Positions 6,384-12,787 of a DNA stretch of 40,806 nt are shown here, piece after piece. The stretch is taken from assembly GCA_017520675.1 (NCBI GenBank), contig JAFXFG010000024.1, positions 1 to 40,806 on the forward strand, written 5' to 3'. Numbering within the stretch: position 1 is the stretch's first letter; each line of letters begins with the position of its first letter. This stretch comes from Alphaproteobacteria bacterium. Its GTDB lineage: Bacteria > Pseudomonadota > Alphaproteobacteria > Rs-D84. Made by a program: the position numbers and the translations under genes. The notes below the pieces were generated by a model. The model worked only from the letters and a program-made list of their open reading frames with translations, was not told the DNA's origin and made no database searches.

Positions 6384-7013
6384 ATGAATAAAAAATTACA
6401 GCTGTTGTTAGCAAATATCGCCTTGAATAATTCTCCTTATGGAACAGAATGGTATTCTGGGCCAAAACGTTTTGAAGATAGTTTAATTGCACGTGGTGTA
6501 AAACTTCCCCATAATTTATATTATAAATATAAATTACCAGGAGATACTGAACCAGAAGCTTATATGCAAAAACTGGCTTTATACAGTTTTTTTATTAATT
6601 ATGATTCTTGGGGATATGCTTGTTTAGAAGAAAACAAACAAATAACACAATCTGAAAAAGATTTGATAGTTAATGAAATTCATGCAAAACAAAAAGAATA
6701 TGCACAAAGTTTATTAGACGATGGTAAAGAATTGTTAAGATTGAATCCAAATTTGCGACACCTGTTGATTAATTCACAAAATGTTTTTGATGTTTTGTCT
6801 GGTGCTACTTTTTGGTACCTGCCACGCAATATAGAATATTTTATCGATTATAAAAAACGTGATATTAAAAAAGAACAAGAAAACTATGAAATTATTAGTA
6901 GTTTTGGTATAAAAGAATCATGTGGCATTCTTGCTCCAGAAATAGCAGACATGGTAATTTCAGCATTGAGGAAACACACAAATATCATACCCAATAAACA
7001 CAAAAATAGATAA
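6384..7013 (+). CDS. Hypothetical protein
   Basis: 209 residues, no signal peptide and no clear membrane segment, so probably cytoplasmic. It is rich in Lys, Asn and Tyr, with predicted helices around NEIHAKQKEYAQSLLDDGKE and a C-terminal ILAPEIADMVISALRKH. I recognise no family. AAAGGAAATAAAAAC precedes the ATG, and the junction-module promoter lies about 30 bp upstream. Only a shortened junction (7033-7075) separates it from the next gene, and no terminator is visible after it. Confidence 0.7.
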   Translation: MNKKLQLLLANIALNNSPYGTEWYSGPKRFEDSLIARGVKLPHNLYYKYKLPGDTEPEAYMQKLALYSFFINYDSWGYACLEENKQITQSEKDLIVNEIHAKQKEYAQSLLDDGKELLRLNPNLRHLLINSQNVFDVLSGATFWYLPRNIEYFIDYKKRDIKKEQENYEIISSFGIKESCGILAPEIADMVISALRKHTNIIPNKHKNR

Positions 7014-7032
7014 AGAGATACATTTTTGATTA

Positions 7033-7075
7033 AACAGTTCGTAAATGTGTGATTTGCAGATTTTGTGATATAATT
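7033..7075 (+). repeat. Cassette junction module, copy 6 (internally deleted)
   Basis: AGTTCGTAAATGTGTGA runs directly into TTTGCAGATTTTGTGATATAAT. The terminator, tRNA-like core, right arm and GTTCGGGAAAGA block are all missing, leaving the left edge joined to the promoter. The extended -10 is intact and should drive the operon at 7100-8493. Confidence 0.75.
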
Positions 7076-7099
7076 ACCCGCATAAACAACGAGGAAAAA

Positions 7100-7624
7100 A
7101 TGATTTATTATAATGAAAACGATATTTTAATCAGAGATTTGGCGGAAGCTGATGCTGAAGTACTTGCACATCAGGAACAATTACAGGGGCTGTTAGATAA
7201 GAAACCAGAAAGATATTTCCGTAGATTAAATGATGTTGCAAATGGTAAATGTGTGGCTCTGGTTGCTGAATACAAAGGTAATCCTGCTGGTTATATCAAT
7301 GTCTATTTTGATTCACAATGGGGTGCGTTTGCTGGTAAAGGTTGGCCAGAAATTATTGATATGAGAGTGCTGGAGAAATATCAAAAACATGGTATTGGTA
7401 ATAGATTAATGTTGGTTGCAGAAGATATATCAAAAAAATATGCAGATACTGTTTATTTGGGGGTTGGTGTAAATAGTAATTATGGTTCCGCATTCAGAAT
7501 GTATGTTAAACACGGATTTGTCCCAGACGGCACGGGTTTATGGCGAAATGATGAGCATTTAGAAAACTATACAGATATAAAATATGATGACGACGTTATT
7601 ATCTATATGTCAAAGAAATTTTAA
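7100..7624 (+). CDS. GNAT family N-acetyltransferase
   Basis: 174 residues from ATG at 7100, chosen because GAGG at 7091-7094 sits at the right distance; a longer frame to 7049 would start inside the promoter. ILIRDLAEADAEVLAHQE opens the fold, EIIDMRVLEKYQKHGIGNRL (about 93-112) is the acetyl-CoA loop with QKHGIG, and GVNSNYGSAFRMYVKHGF is the classical end. The stop TAA shares its last A with the ATG of the downstream phosphotransferase, so translation is coupled. A GNAT next to an APH recalls the fused aminoglycoside enzyme AAC(6')-APH(2''), but no drug specificity can be read here. Confidence 0.85.
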   Translation: MIYYNENDILIRDLAEADAEVLAHQEQLQGLLDKKPERYFRRLNDVANGKCVALVAEYKGNPAGYINVYFDSQWGAFAGKGWPEIIDMRVLEKYQKHGIGNRLMLVAEDISKKYADTVYLGVGVNSNYGSAFRMYVKHGFVPDGTGLWRNDEHLENYTDIKYDDDVIIYMSKKF

Positions 7625-8493
7625 TGGGTTTGAATATGAATGATTATTTGGCAATTATCAAAAAAACATTTCCTGAATTAGATATTCAAGATTTTTCTGT
7701 TTTTGGAAAGGGTAATTTGGCAGCAACTTGTTTGGTTAATAAAAACATTGTTTTTAAAATTACAGGTACAAGTGAAAAAGCCCTTAAAGATACAGAACAC
7801 GAAATATACCTTTTGAAACTGATAAACCATAATCTGTCATTTAATATCCCTAAAATTCTTTATGACGGTAAAATAAACAATGGTGGTTGGGTATTTGGTG
7901 AAAGTTTATTGCCAGGAATCACTTATTCCAAAGAATTACACGACAGTTTTGACAAAGATACCCAAACAGATATTTTACGTCAGATTGGTAAAGTTATGCA
8001 CGAATTACATTCTATCAAAGTCAATGACGACAAGAAATTGTTATTCGTTGGTGATTATAAACAAAATATTGCTATGTTTAACGAATACTTTTCTGACGAA
8101 GTTAAACAATGTTTCAGCCAATCAGATATTAAACGAATAAATACTGTTCGTGAAAGATATGAATATCTCTCTACTCATTATCCTGTTGAATTGGTTTTGG
8201 TGCACGCTGATATGCATTTTGGTAATTTTATGTTTGATACAGAACACAAAAAGATTACAGGTTTAATAGATTTTGGTGCAGCACATTTCTCAGAACCAGC
8301 ACGTGATATGCATTATTACTATGGCGAAGATATAAAACATATTTTGGAAGGTTATGGTGAAACCCGAGATACTTATTTACCAGAACGTCAGAAATTCCAT
8401 TCTGTAACAAACTTTCTGGAAAATATTGGTGGATATATACAAGAAAATTTATCCCCAGATAATGAAATACAAAGGTTGTTACATATTTTATAA
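7624..8493 (+). CDS. APH-family phosphotransferase
   Basis: 289 residues; the start at 7624 overlaps the preceding stop by one base (an alternative ATG at 7639 is possible). The protein has an N-lobe with VFGKGNLAATCLVNKNIVFKI, then LVHADMHFGNFMFD (His194, catalytic Asp196, Asn201) and LIDFGAAHFSEPARDM (metal-binding Asp216). These are the Brenner and DFG-like motifs of the aminoglycoside/choline kinase-like fold. The overall order resembles APH(2'')-type enzymes. It probably phosphorylates a small hydroxylated molecule using ATP or GTP. Co-transcribed with the GNAT at 7100-7624. Confidence 0.8.
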   Translation: MGLNMNDYLAIIKKTFPELDIQDFSVFGKGNLAATCLVNKNIVFKITGTSEKALKDTEHEIYLLKLINHNLSFNIPKILYDGKINNGGWVFGESLLPGITYSKELHDSFDKDTQTDILRQIGKVMHELHSIKVNDDKKLLFVGDYKQNIAMFNEYFSDEVKQCFSQSDIKRINTVRERYEYLSTHYPVELVLVHADMHFGNFMFDTEHKKITGLIDFGAAHFSEPARDMHYYYGEDIKHILEGYGETRDTYLPERQKFHSVTNFLENIGGYIQENLSPDNEIQRLLHIL

Positions 8494-8499
8494 TTAAAA

Positions 8500-8690
8500 A
8501 AGTTCGAAAGTTAGCAAAACGGTGTCTATTTTTAACTATCAACTTACGAACTCGTAGAATGCCTGAAAACAAAGAAAAAACCGACCACAAGGGTCGGTTG
8601 TAATCTTGGCAGCCCCATCTGTGCAAATCACGAGCAGAGTTTATGCGTGATTTGTTGTTGTTCGGGAAAGAAGTTAAAGTGTTTTTAGAT
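8500..8690 (+). repeat. Cassette junction module, copy 7 (tRNA-type core)
   Basis: GTTCGAAAGTTAGCAAAACGG (from 8502), CTTACGAACTCGT (8543-8555), a leftward terminator, then TTGGCAGCCCCATCTGTGCA with TGGCAGCCCCA at 8607-8617 identical to the end of tRNA-Glu. It continues with TTTATGCGTGATTTG, GTTGTTGTTCGGGAAAGA and AAGTTAAAGTG, but the -10 region is absent, so there is no rightward promoter here. The first 120 bp are duplicated at 9536-9660. Confidence 0.8.
8570..8599 (-). terminator. Leftward intrinsic terminator in junction copy 7
   Basis: Read leftward: AACCGACC-cttgt-GGTCGGTT followed by TTTTTCTTT. It follows the tRNA-3'-like core exactly as a terminator follows the real tRNA-Glu, and an identical hairpin sits in copy 8 at 9611-9639. 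Confidence 0.75.
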
Positions 8691-8692
8691 GT

Positions 8693-9469
8693 TTATTCAT
8701 ATTCTTTTAACGCATCAGACATAGCTTGTTGAGCAGCATTTTTCTTAGCGTCTTCAATCACTTCCTTTTGTTCTTTTAATTTGTCTGTTGCTACTTTTAA
8801 TACTTCGCTTTTATGTTCTGGATCAGAAACTAAAGCATAAGCTTGTTTAAATACATCCGCTTGAACCAAACGCAAACCAGCCGTATCACTGACTATATAA
8901 GCACCACCTTTGTCTGCTGTTTGTGGATGTCCTTCCGCTCCTTGAAATACTTCTCCTTCTTCAATAAATATTGCTTTGACGGTTTCTTTCTTTTTTGCAC
9001 CAACGAAAGCCATTCCTGGTTTAAGTTTATCTTTAGATGGTGCACCAATAAGATTTTCTGCAAAAGCGATATCGGTATCATAAACATCTGCTTTGCCAGT
9101 ATTTGGATCAATAGCGTTTTGTTTCAAAAATTCAACAAACTTAGTCAACCCGTCTGCAGATTCAAACGTTTGTGGATTTTTTTTGATATATTCATCCACT
9201 TTTGCTTTTAGTCCAGGTGCATCATACATTATAAAACACCCGTCTTGTTGTTTTAATACCTGTTTTGCATCATCTTTCGGGTTGTAAAATACAAAACCTT
9301 TGACATCGTATTCTTTTGCTTCATAAGTTGGTGGTAACCAATCAACACGTTTAGCATCAACAGCCCCAGAAAAACCATAAGCAGGAACAACTAGACGCTT
9401 TTTATCGGTTGGAGAATACACTTTTTGATTTTTTTCAATAAGTTGTTGTGCTTGTTCAATTGTAATCAT
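8693..9469 (-). CDS. Hypothetical protein (single-gene cassette)
   Basis: 258 residues, no signal peptide. The N-terminal half is mixed (LVVPAYGFSGAVDAKRVDWL), the middle has GHPQTADKGGAYIVSDTAGL, and the last 50 residues are a Lys/Glu/Ala-rich helix that may form a coiled coil (KLKEQKEVIEDAKKNAAQQ). No family recognised. AGAGG precedes the ATG read leftward, and GATATAAAA may be a -10 element. It lies between two near-identical junction copies (8500-8620 and 9536-9660), so it is the most recently delimited cassette and the one nearest the tRNA. Confidence 0.65.
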   Translation of the reverse strand: MITIEQAQQLIEKNQKVYSPTDKKRLVVPAYGFSGAVDAKRVDWLPPTYEAKEYDVKGFVFYNPKDDAKQVLKQQDGCFIMYDAPGLKAKVDEYIKKNPQTFESADGLTKFVEFLKQNAIDPNTGKADVYDTDIAFAENLIGAPSKDKLKPGMAFVGAKKKETVKAIFIEEGEVFQGAEGHPQTADKGGAYIVSDTAGLRLVQADVFKQAYALVSDPEHKSEVLKVATDKLKEQKEVIEDAKKNAAQQAMSDALKEYE

Positions 9470-9535
9470 ATTTTACCTCTTTTATTTTTTATATCAGACA
9501 GGGTAATAATACCAAAATTTTACATTTTTGGCAAT

Positions 9536-9660
9536 AAAAAGTTCGCAAATTGTCAAAACGGGCTGTGTTTTTAACACCCAGCTTACGAACTCGTGAAAGC
9601 ATTAGAAAACAAAGAAAAAACCGACCACAAGGGTCGGTTGTAATCTTTGGCAGCCCCAAC
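9536..9660 (+). repeat. Cassette junction module, copy 8 (tRNA-proximal, tRNA-type core)
   Basis: GTTCGCAAATTGTCAAAACGG, CTTACGAACTCGTGAAAGC, leftward terminator hairpin (9611-9639) and CTTTGGCAGCCCCAAC with TGGCAGCCCCA at 9648-9658. About 100 of the first 120 bp match copy 7. It is a direct repeat of copy 7, and its core is again the tRNA-Glu 3' end. Confidence 0.8.
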
Positions 9661-9835
9661 ATCGCGCCTTGACAACCAATAATCAAACCTAGACGCAAAA
9701 ACTCTATTAACCATATCCGTTTTTGCAGGTTTGCTAATTGTTCGTCTGCGTATTCGCCATGCGTGCCTGTGGGCGTTGCCCACGAAAACTGCGTTTTCAT
9801 ATGGTGCATACGCACCAATATCGGCACTCTGGCGT
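9661..9835. other. Gene-free stretch between array and tRNA-Glu
   Basis: Short frames cross this stretch on both strands but none has a ribosome site or a recognisable family, and some are continuations of the tRNA sequence. No confident gene seen. It may be the worn end of an older cassette. Confidence 0.4.
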
Positions 9836-9913
9836 ATCCGGTTGGGACTGCTGATTCAAAATAAAAAGACCACCGAAATGGTGGTCGTTTTATTTTGGCA
9901 GCCCCAACCGGAT
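9836..9913. repeat. 78-bp imperfect palindrome containing the tRNA-Glu 3' end and terminator
   Basis: Left arm from 9836 (ATCCGGTTGGGACTGC, then AAAATAAAA and GACCACC) pairs with the right arm ending at 9913 (GGTGGTC, then TTTTATTTT and GCAG.CCCAACCGGAT) around a five-base loop at 9875-9879. The left arm has a 6-nt insertion (TGATTC), one extra A and one G-to-A change. It is therefore a mirrored copy of the tRNA-Glu T-arm/acceptor end. The inner part, GACCACC-attt-GGTGGTC plus TTTTTATTTT read leftward, is the tRNA terminator. Confidence 0.85.
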
Positions 9914-9971
9914 TCGAACCGGTGTTCTCGCCTTGAAAGGGCGGTGTCCTAGGCCTCTAGACGATGGGGCC
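9896..9971 (-). tRNA. tRNA-Glu (anticodon TTC)
   Basis: 76 nt read leftward, with CCA encoded at the 3' end (9898-9896). Acceptor GGCCCCA pairs with TGGGGCT; the anticodon loop is CTTTCAA and the T-arm GGTTCGAATCC. Its 3' end (GGGGCTGCCA) is repeated in the junction modules of the neighbouring cassette array, which makes this gene the probable integration target. Confidence 0.95.
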
Positions 9972-10046
9972 AAAACTGCCGTATTCTTTAATGCCGGCAA
10001 ATTATACTTTTTTCCGACCCCGTTGTCAAGCAAATAAGATAATTTT

Positions 10047-10523
10047 TTATTTCGCAGGTTGTTGTTCCGCGGTTTCTGCTGGCGCAGTCGCATCCACAGG
10101 CTGTTCTGTGGGCTGTTCGTTCTGCTGTTCTGGCAGTGTTTCAACCTGAGTAAAGATAATTTCTTTGCCATCATTCGCGATTAAAGTCAACTTACCATCT
10201 GCAAGGGTATACTTTTCAACCGTTAGCATAAACTGAAAGTATTCTTGTTCTGTTTCCATTGCCTCTGGCGCGCCCATCATCATAGTTGATGCGAATCCAT
10301 CGAATTTGATATTATCGCCATCTGCGGTATATGCGCCATTATATCTGTTGACAACGCCGCCATAAACGCGCATTTCTGTTGGGTCAAAAGAAATAGTTAT
10401 ATCAACACCGGGTTGCGCGGAAACAAAGTTCAATCCCTTTAATACATCTGGATTTTGTGTGCCATCGCCGCACGCGCCCAGTGCCAACGCGAAGATACCC
10501 GATGCGATTAGTTTTAGTTTCAT
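10047..10523 (-). CDS. META-domain (HslJ-like) lipoprotein
   Basis: 158 residues. MKLKLIASGIFALALGAC is a lipoprotein signal (box LGAC, Cys18). Residues about 45-125 follow the META-domain pattern: NRYNGAYTADGDNIKF, FASTMMMGAPEAMETEQEYF, then YTLADGKLTLIANDGKEIIF. The last 30 residues are a Gln/Pro/Glu/Ala-rich tail (EQQNEQPTEQPVDATAP). META proteins such as HslJ are envelope proteins linked to stress or drug tolerance; the exact role is unknown. AAAGGAGAAAATT precedes the ATG. It lies between the two tRNA genes on the same strand. Confidence 0.85.
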   Translation of the reverse strand: MKLKLIASGIFALALGACGDGTQNPDVLKGLNFVSAQPGVDITISFDPTEMRVYGGVVNRYNGAYTADGDNIKFDGFASTMMMGAPEAMETEQEYFQFMLTVEKYTLADGKLTLIANDGKEIIFTQVETLPEQQNEQPTEQPVDATAPAETAEQQPAK

Positions 10524-10672
10524 AATTTTCTCCTTTGTATAGATAATTAGTGTTCCTGCTTATTATAAACAAAAAAACAGAATAATAAACAAGAAAAAGC
10601 ACCTATAAAGAATTTATTTTTCGTTAATCATAAACATATGGTCGTTTTGCGGGGTAAGACAAAAATATAAAC

Positions 10673-10697
10673 AAAAAACCGCAGGAAACTGCGGTAA
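10673..10697 (-). terminator. Terminator after tRNA-Asp
   Basis: Read leftward: ACCGCAG-tttc-CTGCGGT followed by TTTTTTGTTT, starting five bases after the tRNA-Asp CCA end. Confidence 0.85.
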
Positions 10698-10701
10698 ATA
10701 C

Positions 10702-10778
10702 TGGCGGGATTGACGGGGCTCGAACCCGCGACCTTCTGCGTGACAGGCAGACGCTCTAACCAGCTGAGCTACAACCCC
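10702..10778 (-). tRNA. tRNA-Asp (anticodon GTC)
   Basis: 77 nt read leftward with an encoded CCA. D-arm GTAGCTCAGCTGGTTAGAGC, anticodon loop CTGTCAC, T-arm GGGTTCGAGCCC. Followed by its own terminator. Confidence 0.95.
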
Positions 10779-10861
10779 TAAAGCGTTGCTTATGATATAC
10801 TATCACAGAAATAAATGCAAGCACTTTTTTCAAAAATATCCCATTTTATTTTTCATAACAA

Positions 10862-10887
10862 AAAAGCCCCGTATTCACAGGGCTTTT
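10862..10887 (-). terminator. Terminator after the HU gene
   Basis: Read leftward: AAAGCCC-tgtgaatacg-GGGCTTT followed by TTTG, 18 bases after the HU stop. Confidence 0.85.
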
Positions 10888-10904
10888 AATTCGTACCAAG
10901 TGGT

Positions 10905-11177
10905 TTAGTTCAATGCATCTTTCAATGCTTTACCTGGTTTGAACTTAGGCTGTGTAGAAGCAGGAATTTTAATTGCTTCACCTGTTTGTGGGTTACGGCC
11001 TGTTGTTGCTTTGCGTTTTGCAGATGTGAAAGTACCAAAGCCAACCAAGCGAACTTCTGCTTTTTTCTTCAAAACTTTTGTAACTGTGTTGATGAAAGCA
11101 TCCAAGCATGCAGCAGCGGTTGCTTTTGTTACATCAACTTCGTTTGCGATTGCTTCGATTAATTGTTGTTTGTTCAT
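10905..11177 (-). CDS. hup: DNA-binding protein HU
   Basis: 90 residues, the usual HU length. MNKQQLIEAIANEVDVTKATAAACLDAF is the helical dimer part; VRLVGFGTFTSAKRKATTGRNP and GEAIKIPASTQPKFKPGKALKDALN are the signature and the beta-arm with the intercalating Pro (NPQTG). HU bends and compacts DNA in the nucleoid and assists recombination and replication. Because the arm and body are fully conserved the call is firm; IHF is less likely given the sequence and the arm. AAGGAGAAACAA precedes the ATG. Single gene with its own terminator. Confidence 0.95.
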   Translation of the reverse strand: MNKQQLIEAIANEVDVTKATAAACLDAFINTVTKVLKKKAEVRLVGFGTFTSAKRKATTGRNPQTGEAIKIPASTQPKFKPGKALKDALN

Positions 11178-11313
11178 TTGTTTCTCCTTTTCTTAAATTT
11201 TAATTAAGGTGTCCAGCATTTCAGGGACATTTCCTGTACTGCTTACCCGAATCGTAGAGAAATCTGCGCTTTAAGTCAAGAACATAATTAAAAAAACGCA
11301 GATTTTTGCATTT

Positions 11314-11790
11314 TTAGTTATGAACATTGACTTCATTTACGGCTTTTGCCCCTGGTGTATTGCTTTCGCACAGTACCCAGTTAGTATTTGTGCCATTAAC
11401 TTTTACTGTTCTGAAATGGTTTGGTGTATATAATATCAGGCAAACGATTGCGACCGCCCAGAACAGCATTTTTGTATATGCCCAAGGGTTTTTATATGCA
11501 TCGCGCACGAATTTATCTTTCAACAGATTTTGATACAGCGCCCATGCCCAAACGAACACCAGCAGTGTCAACGCAAAGTAAAAACCAATCAGCAACGGTT
11601 TTTTTAGCATACTCATACCATTTGCCAGCCCTTCCCAAAAAGGCACACTTGCGGGGCATACATACAGTGCGCTTGCCTCAACCGATTTAGAAAGTGCAAT
11701 TGGTTCTGTTGGTGCCAGATTTATATTAAATACCGTCATCAGCACAATTGCGGTCGCCAATATTATGGTAAACATCATAGTAGGTTTCAT
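11314..11790 (-). CDS. Membrane protein of unknown function
   Basis: 158 residues with three hydrophobic segments: about 5-25 (FTIILATAIVLMTVF), 67-87 (LLIGFYFALTLLVFVWAWAL) and 107-125 (MLFWAVAIVCLILY). The region between segments one and two has APTEPIALSKSVEASALYVC and is probably periplasmic, with a Cys at about 45 and another near the C-terminus (VLCES). No family recognised. AAAGGACAGATT precedes the ATG. It is divergent from the glycosyltransferase gene, with 80 bp between the starts. Confidence 0.7.
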   Translation of the reverse strand: MKPTMMFTIILATAIVLMTVFNINLAPTEPIALSKSVEASALYVCPASVPFWEGLANGMSMLKKPLLIGFYFALTLLVFVWAWALYQNLLKDKFVRDAYKNPWAYTKMLFWAVAIVCLILYTPNHFRTVKVNGTNTNWVLCESNTPGAKAVNEVNVHN

Positions 11791-11870
11791 AATCTGTCCT
11801 TTGTTAAGAATATTATATCATAAAAAACTATCTGATTGCAATTTTTGAAAGTTTTATTTAATATTTCATT

Positions 11871-12701
11871 ATGTTCAAAAACAAGACCCGCGTAATAATC
11901 GGCTTAACCACATATTATACCGAGAACCTGATGGTATCCCTATCGGGCATATTGCGTTTAGGTCGCAGAGCGGCGCTGGTGATTCACAACGACAATCCAG
12001 ATGTCAAGATAACCAAGCGTCAAATCAGGCGTATGGGGTATCGTGGTGAATTACATATTATAAATTCCCAGCACAATATTGGACTGCTAAATTCCAGACT
12101 TACGATAATTGATTATGTTCGGGGGCACAGGCTTAGTGGTGGCTGGTTTGTATTTGTAGATGACGATGACATATTGCTAAACATTGACATACCTGATGTC
12201 AGCGACACACATTTTGCGATAATACAAAATATGATAATGATTCAGGCGTGTTTAGTTGATGTATTACGCGCAATGCAAAATCCAGACAGTATTATTGTTG
12301 ACGGTCAGAACAATATTTTGGTTCGTCCACACATTGGTCTTGCAGGCACTTTGGTTCGTGCATCTGAAATGTTCAGGCTTGGTACAGTGTTAAATTTTGT
12401 TCGCAAAGAAATATCAGACATTACCGAGGGGTTAACCTTTCGTGCACCGATTGACATAATGATGTGGTCTGCCTTGAATATTATTGCGCGCTATAATAAT
12501 TCTGATGTTGCGCCGATATATATGGACACAGTGAATTACATTGCGACAAACATAGACAATGTAATGACTAAGTATGGTGTTGTGATTCAGCCATCCAAGG
12601 ACGCTCAAAATAAAATCGCAGCGACGGTTAGTCGCTATGACAATGTTGTGCGTAATGCCTTGCCGTCAGTATTTGCAGATGCCACAGGGTCGGCATCGTA
12701 A
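11871..12701 (+). CDS. GT-A fold glycosyltransferase (family 2-like)
   Basis: 276 residues. RVIIGLTTYYTENLMVSLSG is a GT2-type first strand and helix, ALVIHNDNPDV the second strand, INSQHNIGLLNSRLTIIDYV a typical NxGxxxARN-like stretch, and GGWFVFVDDDDILLN holds the metal/nucleotide-sugar DxD motif (about Asp95-98). The later LAGTLVRASEMFRLG and APIDIMMWSALN fit the acceptor side. It should transfer a sugar from a nucleotide-sugar to a surface glycan; donor and acceptor unknown. No Shine-Dalgarno site is visible before the ATG. No other glycan genes lie nearby. Confidence 0.7.
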   Translation: MFKNKTRVIIGLTTYYTENLMVSLSGILRLGRRAALVIHNDNPDVKITKRQIRRMGYRGELHIINSQHNIGLLNSRLTIIDYVRGHRLSGGWFVFVDDDDILLNIDIPDVSDTHFAIIQNMIMIQACLVDVLRAMQNPDSIIVDGQNNILVRPHIGLAGTLVRASEMFRLGTVLNFVRKEISDITEGLTFRAPIDIMMWSALNIIARYNNSDVAPIYMDTVNYIATNIDNVMTKYGVVIQPSKDAQNKIAATVSRYDNVVRNALPSVFADATGSAS

Positions 12702-12731
12702 CACAGTTTTTTTACACAGACAAATATAATA

Positions 12732-12760
12732 TTGAAACTTCCGCAGAATACTTATACAAT
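12732..12760 (+). promoter_or_regulatory. alaS promoter
   Basis: TTGAAA at 12732-12737, 17-bp spacer, TACAAT at 12755-12760. The alaS ATG lies 28 bp further, behind AAAGGA. Confidence 0.7.
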
Positions 12761-12787
12761 ACCCGCGAAAAAACAAAGGAACAATAA

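Noticed and set aside
9731-9952. Protein-coding frame across tRNA-Glu
   Set aside because: The translation contains QPQPDSNRCSRLER, the familiar artefact of reading a tRNA gene in the antisense direction.
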